Assembly (NCBI RefSeq): GCF_008923365.1 | Contig: NZ_WBMR01000090.1 | Span: forward strand, 1-35,453 | Length of the DNA stretch: 35,453 nucleotides | Direction: 5' to 3' | Source: Actinomadura montaniterrae | GTDB lineage: Bacteria > Actinomycetota > Actinomycetes > Streptosporangiales > Streptosporangiaceae | In this document: one piece after another, positions 30,516 through 35,453 of the stretch | How positions within the stretch are numbered: the stretch's first letter is position 1 | How the letters are laid out: every line of letters begins with the position of its first letter | Program-made: the position numbers and the translations under genes | The notes under the pieces: model-generated | Told to the model about the DNA's origin: nothing | Database searches by the model: none | The model's input: the letters and a program-made list of their open reading frames with translations, nothing else

Positions 30516-31676
30516 TCAGTCCTCCAGGGCGGCCAGCTCGGACACCAGCTGGGCCCGCTGCTCGCGCAGCTGCGGCGTGGGCTCGGCGAAGACGTGCTCG
30601 AACAGCTCCAGCGGCGTCGGCGCGGGCTCGGGGTCGGCGTTCAGCGCGTCGCGGACGCGGGCGGCGAACTCCTCGGCGGCCTTGTCCGCCGAGGCGACCG
30701 CCTCGTCGTCGAGCACGCCCCGGCCGCGCAGGTAGGCCTCCAGGCGCGCGATGGGGTCGGCGGCCTCCCAGCGCGCGACCTCGTCGTCCTCCCGGTAGCG
30801 GGTGGCGTCGTCGGCGTTGGTGTGGGCGTCCATGCGGTACGTGTGCGCCTCCACCAGCGACGGCCCGCCGCCCGAACGCGCGTGCTCCACCGCCGACGCC
30901 AGCACGGACAGCACCGCGACGAGGTCGTTGCCGTCCACCTGCTCGGACCGGACGCCGTACCCGACGCCCTTGTAGGCGAGCGCGGGCGCGGCGGTCTGCT
31001 TGGCCAGCGGCACCGAGATCGCGTACCGGTTGTTCTGCACGAGGAACACCACGGGCGCGCGCCGGACCGCCGCGTAGTTGAGCGCCTCGTGGAAGTCGCC
31101 CTCGCTCGTGCCGCCGTCGCCGACGAAGGCCATCACGATGTCGTCCTCGCCCTTGCGGCGCAGGGCCTCCGCCATCCCGACCGCGTGCAGGGTCTGGGTG
31201 GCCAGCGGGGTGCACTGCGGCGCGACCCGCACCGCGGCGGGGTCGTACCCGCAGTGCCAGCCGCCCTGCAGCAGCGTGAGCACCTCGGCGGGGTCGAGCC
31301 CGCGGGCGACCAGGGCCACCGAGTCGCGGTAGGTGGGGAACAGCCAGTCGCCGTCGCGCAGCGCGAGCACGCCGCCGATCTGGCAGGCCTCCTGCCCGCG
31401 GCTCGACGGGTACACCGCGAGCCGGCCCTGCCGGGTCAGCGCCGTCGCCTGCCGGTCGAAGCGGCGCCCGAGGACCATCCGGCGGTAGGCCTCCAGCAGC
31501 TCGCCGTCGGCGGGCGCCGTCCGTCCGGCCGGGGGGTCGGCGGGCGTGCCGTCCTCGGCGACGAAGCGCACCGGGACGGGGGACGGCAGCAGGCCGTCGA
31601 CCGCCGGCCGGTGATCGCGCACGGGTTCCCGCGCGGGCCTCGGTGCCCGCGCCGTCGGGGGCTTCCGCACTGGCAT
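30516..31676 (-). CDS. bkdA: Branched-chain alpha-keto-acid dehydrogenase E1 alpha subunit
   Basis: 386 residues from ATG 31676. The thiamine-diphosphate motif is GDGGTSEGDFHEALNYA ending in QNN, preceded by GGWHCGYDP and by YPSSRGQEACQIGG; SYRMDAH-type HTYRMDAHTNADD is the phosphorylation-loop region. I chose 31676, with GAGG about 6 bases upstream, rather than the in-frame ATG at 31733, because the longer version would place a 24-base inverted repeat and the candidate promoter inside the coding region. It leads the E1alpha-E1beta-E2 operon, with one base between the first two genes, and diverges from an Lrp/AsnC regulator that probably controls it in response to branched-chain amino acids. 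Confidence 0.93.
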   Translation of the reverse strand: MPVRKPPTARAPRPAREPVRDHRPAVDGLLPSPVPVRFVAEDGTPADPPAGRTAPADGELLEAYRRMVLGRRFDRQATALTRQGRLAVYPSSRGQEACQIGGVLALRDGDWLFPTYRDSVALVARGLDPAEVLTLLQGGWHCGYDPAAVRVAPQCTPLATQTLHAVGMAEALRRKGEDDIVMAFVGDGGTSEGDFHEALNYAAVRRAPVVFLVQNNRYAISVPLAKQTAAPALAYKGVGYGVRSEQVDGNDLVAVLSVLASAVEHARSGGGPSLVEAHTYRMDAHTNADDATRYREDDEVARWEAADPIARLEAYLRGRGVLDDEAVASADKAAEEFAARVRDALNADPEPAPTPLELFEHVFAEPTPQLREQRAQLVSELAALED

Positions 31677-31695
31677 GGCGCGCCTCACTTTCTCT

Positions 31696-31719
31696 GGACG
31701 CTTGACGACCAAAGCGTCC
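31696..31719. promoter_or_regulatory. 24-bp inverted repeat, candidate Lrp/AsnC operator
   Basis: GGACGCTT (31696-31703) and AAGCGTCC (31712-31719) are perfect 8-base arms with an 8-base centre. It lies 20 bases before the E1alpha ATG and overlaps the -10 position of a possible minus-strand promoter whose -35 is TTGAAC at 31741-31736. That is a repressing location, next to the divergent Lrp/AsnC gene. Confidence 0.6.
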
Positions 31720-31750
31720 GTCCCGGCGACCATCTGTTCAAGACATGCCG

Positions 31751-31756
31751 GATAAT
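31751..31756 (+). promoter_or_regulatory. -10 element of the Lrp/AsnC gene
   Basis: GATAAT is the best -10 match in this gap and would start transcription near 31763. This falls after the in-frame ATG at 31755, so it supports a start further down at 31797. No clear -35 precedes it. Confidence 0.45.
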
Positions 31757-31796
31757 GAGCGACAAGTGGTTCTCAATGGGGCGCGAGGGTGGCCAA

Positions 31797-32309
31797 ATGT
31801 CGAACGATGACGCCGCGGACGGCGCCTGGCCGGGACGTTCTGCCGGACGGCTGGACGCGGTGGACCGGGCGATCATCGCCGAGCTGCTCCGCGACGGCCG
31901 GATCTCGGTGCGCGCCCTCGCCGAGAACGTGCACGTCTCCCGCGCCAACGCCTACGCGCGGCTCACCCGGCTGCTGGACGACGGCGTGATCACCGGGTTC
32001 ACGGCGGAGCTGGCGCCGCACCGGGCGGGGCTCGGCACCAGCGCGTACGTCTCGATCACGATCGAGCAGAACTCCTGGCGGGCGGTGTCGGCCGGGCTCA
32101 AGGAGATCACCTACGTCGAGCACTTCGCGATGGTCGGCGGGGACTACGACGTGCTCGCCCTGGTCAGGGCCCCGGACAACGCGGCGCTCCGGCACGTGGT
32201 GCTGGAGCGCGTCCAGGACATCCCCGGCGTCCGCGCCACCCGTACCTGGCTGGTGTTCGACGAGGCCAGCGGCCGGGGAGCCGAGTGGGGCGCGCCCCCG
32301 GCCGGGTGA
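31797..32309 (+). CDS. bkdR: Lrp/AsnC-family transcriptional regulator
   Basis: 170 residues. Residues 17-65 are the helix-turn-helix: LDAVDRAIIAELLRDGRISVRALAENVHVSRANAYARLTRLLDDGVITGF. The rest is the RAM ligand domain with TAYVSI-type strand GTSAYVSITIEQNS, GDYDVLALVRAPD and the closing ATRTWLVFDEA. GAGGG at 31785-31789 lies 7 bases before ATG 31797; ATGs at 31755 and 31776 are in frame but the -10 at 31751-31756 argues against the first. Divergent from the branched-chain dehydrogenase operon, it is the counterpart of BkdR, which responds to branched-chain amino acids. The symbol is by context. Confidence 0.85.
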   Translation: MSNDDAADGAWPGRSAGRLDAVDRAIIAELLRDGRISVRALAENVHVSRANAYARLTRLLDDGVITGFTAELAPHRAGLGTSAYVSITIEQNSWRAVSAGLKEITYVEHFAMVGGDYDVLALVRAPDNAALRHVVLERVQDIPGVRATRTWLVFDEASGRGAEWGAPPAG

Positions 32310-32343
32310 ATCACGGCCGGGGGGCGGAGCGGGGTGAAACGCG

Positions 32344-32381
32344 GCCGCCGCCCGGCTCGTCCGCGACGAGGGGGCGGCGGC
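32344..32381. terminator. Bidirectional terminator hairpin
   Basis: GCCGCCGCCC (32344-32353) pairs with GGGCGGCGGC (32372-32381). Inside it CTCGTC and GACGAG pair around CGC, with a small internal bulge (GG against G). The compound stem fills the 83-base gap between the convergent Lrp and EthD-like genes. Confidence 0.72.
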
Positions 32382-32392
32382 GGGCTCCCGGG

Positions 32393-32698
32393 TCAGCCGA
32401 GGGTCTCGCGCACCTCGCCGGAGAACATGGTCGTGGAGGCGACCTCGTACTTCGCCGCGTCCTCGGCGGCCGCGGCCATCTCCGGGCTGCCCAGCGCCGC
32501 CGCGAGCGCGTCGCCGTCCTCGAACCACAGCTCGGCGACCAGGTAGGGCGCGCCGGCGCCGAGCGCCTGCGGGCGCGTCAGGGTGAACGACTTCAGGCCG
32601 GGCAGGGCGTGCACGAGCGGGACGTGCGTGCTCTCGTAGCGCTCGTCGAACGCCGCCGGGTCGGCGGGGGAGAAGTACTGGACGGTGAGGCGGTGCAT
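32393..32698 (-). CDS. EthD-family small protein
   Basis: 101 residues, the size of dimeric alpha/beta-barrel EthD proteins. The pattern is LTVQYFSPADPAAFDERYESTHVPLVHALPGLKSFTLTRP (conserved Tyr-His region), then YLVAELWFEDGDALAAALGSPEMAAAAEDAAKY. GGAGGA stands 4 bases before the ATG at 32696-32698. EthD proteins sit beside catabolic monooxygenase operons and are required for ether degradation in some rhodococci, with no proven reaction. Here it diverges from paaA, with 177 bases between, so it may share control with phenylacetate degradation. Direct function is unknown. Confidence 0.8.
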   Translation of the reverse strand: MHRLTVQYFSPADPAAFDERYESTHVPLVHALPGLKSFTLTRPQALGAGAPYLVAELWFEDGDALAAALGSPEMAAAAEDAAKYEVASTTMFSGEVRETLG

Positions 32699-32826
32699 GC
32701 GGTCCTCCAGGGTGGATGCGGCCGGCCAGGTCCGGGCCTCCTCACCGTAGCCCGCGGGCCCGGCGCGCGGAGGAGGCGGTCCCGGGCAAGGGGCTGTTGC
32801 GCGGAGGCGCCGGTCCGTGCGACCGT

Positions 32827-32857
32827 ATTACTGACCGAACGATAAGTAATTCGTTCG
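32827..32857. promoter_or_regulatory. Overlapping dyads before paaA, candidate PaaR-type operator
   Basis: ATTACT (32827-32832) and AGTAAT (32845-32850) are inverted arms around 12 bases. CGAACGA (32836-32842) and TCGTTCG (32851-32857) are perfect 7-base arms around 8 bases. The stretch ACTGACCGAACG at 32830-32841 equals the left half of the Corynebacterium glutamicum PaaR consensus as I recall it (ACTNACCGNNCG). It lies 19 bases before the paaA ATG. A TetR-type PaaR encoded elsewhere is the likely ligand-responsive repressor. Confidence 0.58.
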
Positions 32858-32875
32858 ACCGGTGAGGGAGCGGAC

Positions 32876-33853
32876 ATGACGACGACCCCCGTGGACCCCG
32901 GGCCTCCCGTGGACCCCGTGCCGCAGGAGGCGGCGCAGGAGCGGTTCGACGCGACGATCGCGCGGGGCGACCGCATCGAGCCCCGGGACTGGATGCCGGA
33001 CGGCTACCGCCGGACCCTCGTCCGGCAGATCGCCCAGCACGCGCACTCGGAGATCATCGGGATGCAGCCGGAGGGCAACTGGATCGGCCGCGCGCCGTCC
33101 CTGCGCCGCAAGGCGATCCTGCTGGCGAAGGTGCAGGACGAGGCCGGCCACGGGCTGTACCTGTACTCGGCGTGCGAGACCCTCGGCGTCTCGCGGGCGG
33201 AGCTGACGGAGCTGCTGCTCGCCGGCCGGCAGAAGTACTCCTCGATCTTCAACTACCCGACGCTGTCGTACGCCGACGTCGGCACGATCGGCTGGCTCGT
33301 CGACGGCGCCGCGATCTGCAACCAGGTGCCGCTGTGCCGCACCTCCTACGGGCCCTACGGCCGCGCGATGATCCGGATCTGCAAGGAGGAGTCCTTCCAC
33401 CAGCGGCAGGGCTACGAGCTGCTGATGACGATGATGCGCGGGACGGACGCCCAGCGCGCCATGGTGCAGGAGTCGGTCGACCGGTTCTGGTGGCCGTCGC
33501 TGATGATGTTCGGCCCGCCGGACGCCGAGTCCCCGAACAGCGCGCGGTCGATGGCGTGGGGCGTCAAGCGCAACTCCAACGACGAGCTGCGGCAGAAGTT
33601 CGTCGACATGACGGTCCCGCAGGCCGAGGCGCTCGGGGTGACGCTCCCCGACCCGGACCTGCGCTGGAACGACGAGCGCGGCCACTACGACTTCGGCGAG
33701 CCGGACTGGGCGGAGTTCGCCCAGGTCGTCGGCGGGAGCGGGCCGTGCAACGCGCAGCGGCTGGCCCACCGCCGCGCCGCCCACGAGGACGGCGCCTGGG
33801 TGCGCGAGGCGGCGACGGCGTTCGCCGAGCGGTCCGGCAAGGGAGGCCAGTGA
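32876..33853 (+). CDS. paaA: 1,2-phenylacetyl-CoA epoxidase subunit A (catalytic di-iron subunit)
   Basis: 325 residues, standard PaaA size. The ferritin-like di-iron site is visible as the pair KVQDEAGHG and CKEESFHQRQG (carboxylate and ExxH ligands), after HSEIIGMQPEGNWI; the C-terminal part keeps VKRNSNDELRQKFVD and GPCNAQRLAHRRAAHEDGAWV. The PaaABC(D)E complex epoxidises the aromatic ring of phenylacetyl-CoA. GAGGGAG is 5 bases before the ATG. It leads paaABCD; each following gene overlaps or almost touches the previous one, and paaE is expected beyond the window edge. The upstream dyads probably bind a PaaR repressor. Confidence 0.96.
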   Translation: MTTTPVDPGPPVDPVPQEAAQERFDATIARGDRIEPRDWMPDGYRRTLVRQIAQHAHSEIIGMQPEGNWIGRAPSLRRKAILLAKVQDEAGHGLYLYSACETLGVSRAELTELLLAGRQKYSSIFNYPTLSYADVGTIGWLVDGAAICNQVPLCRTSYGPYGRAMIRICKEESFHQRQGYELLMTMMRGTDAQRAMVQESVDRFWWPSLMMFGPPDAESPNSARSMAWGVKRNSNDELRQKFVDMTVPQAEALGVTLPDPDLRWNDERGHYDFGEPDWAEFAQVVGGSGPCNAQRLAHRRAAHEDGAWVREAATAFAERSGKGGQ

Positions 33854-34143
33854 TGACCGACAGGCGGGAATGGCCGCTCTACGAGGTGTTCGTCCGCGGC
33901 AAGCGCGGCCTCAACCACGTGCACGTCGGGTCGCTGCACGCCCCCGACGACGTGATGGCGCTGCGGCACGCGCGCGACGTCTACACGCGCCGCAACGAGG
34001 GCGTGAGCATCTGGGTCGTGCGGGCCGACGCGATCACCGCGTCCAGTCCGGACGAGAAGGACCCGCTGTTCGCGCCGAGCGGCGACAAGGTCTACCGGCA
34101 CCCCACGTTCTATGACATCCCCGACGACGTCCCGCACATGTGA
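33853..34143 (+). CDS. paaB: 1,2-phenylacetyl-CoA epoxidase subunit B
   Basis: 96 residues. The family pattern is WPLYEVFVRGKRGLNHVHVGSLHAPDDVMALRHARDVYTRRNEGVSIWVV (cut into readable parts) and the closing YRHPTFYDIPDDVPHM. PaaB is a small bridging subunit needed for assembly of the epoxidase and has no cofactor. Its ATG overlaps the paaA stop by one base (TGATG). The paaC gene begins 13 bases after its stop. Confidence 0.96.
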   Translation: MTDRREWPLYEVFVRGKRGLNHVHVGSLHAPDDVMALRHARDVYTRRNEGVSIWVVRADAITASSPDEKDPLFAPSGDKVYRHPTFYDIPDDVPHM

Positions 34144-34156
34144 GGGCGGACCACCG

Positions 34157-35089
34157 ATGAGCGACGACCTCCTGAACAGCGACCTCGGCGGCGTGTTCGA
34201 CGGCCTGGCCGGCGGCGAGTCCTCGCAGTGGGCGTTCGGCACCGGCTTCGAGGACCCCCTCGCCGGCGTCGACACGACCGTGCCGGACGGCGTCGACGGC
34301 GCCGATCTCGCCGCGTACTGCCTGATGCTCGGCGACGACGCGCTGATCATGTCGCAGCGCCTCTCGGAGTGGTGCAGCCGCGCCCCCGACCTTGAAGAGG
34401 ACATCGCGCTGGCGAACATCGCCCTCGACCTGCTCGGGCAGGCGCGGCTCCTGCTGTCGCGGGCGGCGGCCGCCGACCCCGGCGCCGTGCCCGCCCTCCC
34501 CGAGGGCTCGCCGGTGCCGGGCGAGGACGCGCTCGCCTTCTTCCGCGAGGCCGGGGAGTTCCGCAACGTCCGCCTCGCCGAGGTGGCCAACGGCGACTTC
34601 GCGCATGTCGTCGTCCGCCTGCTGCTGTTCTCCGTGGTCCGGCTCGCGCTGCTGGAGCGGCTCGGCGCGAGCGCCGACCAGGTGCTGGCGGCGGTGGCGG
34701 CGAAGGGCGTCAAGGAGGTCACCTACCACCGCGACTGGGCGGGCCGCTGGTTCCTCACGCTCGCGCAGGGCACCGAGGAGTCGCGCCGCAGGCTCGTCGC
34801 CGCGCTGGACGCGCTGTGGCCGCTCCAGCCCGAAATGGTCACCGCGCACCCTCTCGAAGCCTCGCTCGCCGAGGCCGGCGTCGGCGTCGATCCCGCCGCC
34901 GTCCGCGACGAGGCCGACGCCGTCCTCGACCAGGTCTTCGCCGTCAGCGGCGTCGACCGTCCGGACCGCGCGCCCCTCGCCGGGGTCGGCGGGCGGACGG
35001 GCCGCGACGGCATGCACACCGAGGCGTTCGGCCGGCTGCTCGCCGAGATGCAGGTCGTCGCGCGCGCACACCCGGGCGGGCGCTGGTGA
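34157..35089 (+). CDS. paaC: 1,2-phenylacetyl-CoA epoxidase subunit C (structural ferritin-like subunit)
   Basis: 310 residues. Ferritin-like helices are visible in ADLAAYCLMLGDDALIMSQRLSEWCSRAPDLEEDIALANIALDLLGQAR and FRNVRLAEVANGDFAHVVVRLLLFS, followed by KEVTYHRDWAGRWFLTLAQGTEESRRR. PaaC pairs with PaaA as a non-catalytic partner. The ATG at 34157 lies 13 bases after paaB; the sequence GGGCGGA upstream is a modest ribosome-binding site. The tail GRTGRDGMHTEAFGRLLAEMQVVARAHPGGRW is the usual end. The paaD GTG overlaps its stop. Confidence 0.95.
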   Translation: MSDDLLNSDLGGVFDGLAGGESSQWAFGTGFEDPLAGVDTTVPDGVDGADLAAYCLMLGDDALIMSQRLSEWCSRAPDLEEDIALANIALDLLGQARLLLSRAAAADPGAVPALPEGSPVPGEDALAFFREAGEFRNVRLAEVANGDFAHVVVRLLLFSVVRLALLERLGASADQVLAAVAAKGVKEVTYHRDWAGRWFLTLAQGTEESRRRLVAALDALWPLQPEMVTAHPLEASLAEAGVGVDPAAVRDEADAVLDQVFAVSGVDRPDRAPLAGVGGRTGRDGMHTEAFGRLLAEMQVVARAHPGGRW

Positions 35090-35453
35090 ACGCCCTCGTG
35101 ACGGCCCGCGAGCGCGCCCGCGAAGCGGCCGGGCGGGTGCGCGACCCCGAGATGCCGATGCTCACCCTCGCCGACCTCGGCGTGCTGCGCGGCGTCGACG
35201 TCGAGCCCGCACCGGACGGTGGCGAGACCGTGGTCGCCTCGATCACCCCGACCTACACCGGCTGCCCGGCCCTCGCGACGATGCGCGACGACCTCGTCCA
35301 CCGGCTGAACGACGCGGGCTTCCCGCGCGTCCGGGTCCGCGTCGTGCTGGACCCGCCGTGGTCGAGCGACTGGATCACCGAGCGCGGGCGCGCCGCGCTG
35401 CGGGCCGCGGGCCTGTCGCCGCCCGGCCCGGCGCCGCGGCGCGCCTGGCCGGT
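35086..35453 (+). CDS. paaD: Phenylacetyl-CoA epoxidation protein PaaD (MIP18-like), 3' truncated by the window
   Basis: The first 122 residues are visible; the frame runs off the window edge. The MIP18/FeS-assembly domain is seen as RVRDPEMPMLTLADLGVLRGVDV, then ITPTYTGCPALATMRDD, then VRVVLDPPWSSDWITERGRAAL. PaaD is thought to help mature the iron-sulfur cluster of PaaE. The GTG at 35086-35088 overlaps the paaC stop as GTGA, so it is translationally coupled. Full PaaD is about 160 residues, so about a quarter is missing. Confidence 0.92.
   Translation, partial: MNALVTARERAREAAGRVRDPEMPMLTLADLGVLRGVDVEPAPDGGETVVASITPTYTGCPALATMRDDLVHRLNDAGFPRVRVRVVLDPPWSSDWITERGRAALRAAGLSPPGPAPRRAWP

Overview
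The window is high-GC actinobacterial DNA: GTG starts are frequent, stops and starts overlap tightly (ATGA, GTGA, TGATG), several genes look leaderless, and two or three coenzyme-F420-type enzymes are encoded. A CYP142-like P450, deazaflavin enzymes, a branched-chain keto-acid dehydrogenase and a paa operon suggest a soil actinomycete, with an Actinomadura/Streptosporangiales-like genome my best guess (moderate confidence, no rRNA present). I saw no tRNA, rRNA, CRISPR array, insertion sequence or phage gene, and no gene-free stretch over 300 bases.

Layout. (1) 1-3327: the tail of a probable M56 (BlaR1-like) peptidase converging on a BlaI-type repressor, then a MocR-type regulator divergent from an MFS exporter. 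(2) 3379-7198: enoyl-CoA hydratase-like protein, three short-chain dehydrogenases (SDRs) and a Ddn-like deazaflavin oxidoreductase. (3) 7307-10373: PadR regulator, ABC ATPase and FtsX-like permease in one operon. (4) 10383-17271: a minus-strand operon (CYP142-like P450, F420-type LLM oxidoreductase, aminoglycoside-phosphotransferase-fold kinase) divergent from an acyl-CoA synthetase, followed by a GntR/FCD regulator and a hotdog thioesterase. (5) 17306-20871: MarR repressor with an alpha/beta hydrolase downstream, divergent from a DHA2-type MFS pump. (6) 20898-24851: a lone cytochrome oxidase subunit I, a second LLM oxidoreductase and a DadA-like FAD oxidoreductase. (7) 24930-28071: a small membrane protein and a NarL-type two-component system. 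(8) 28101-32698: branched-chain alpha-keto-acid dehydrogenase E1alpha-E1beta-E2 with a divergent Lrp/AsnC regulator, and an EthD-like protein. (9) 32876 to the edge: paaABCD of phenylacetyl-CoA epoxidation, cut in paaD.

The most interesting signal is in regions 2 and 4. Four AT-rich sites, at 3333, 5788, 13806 and 15583, align without gaps over 15 bases and lie beside the hydratase gene, an SDR divergence, the P450/acyl-CoA synthetase divergence and the GntR gene. They suggest that about 13 kb, interrupted by the PadR-ABC block, forms one catabolic regulon, perhaps controlled by the GntR protein. Its parts are a P450, an F420-type oxidoreductase, an acyl-CoA ligase, a small-molecule kinase, a crotonase, SDRs and a thioesterase. 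The kinase recalls the hydroxyacyl-CoA kinases of levulinate catabolism, so a hydroxylate-activate-phosphorylate route for a side chain is a testable idea. The substrate is unknown; CYP142 relatives act on sterol side chains, but no ring-degradation gene and no KstR-type box was seen here.
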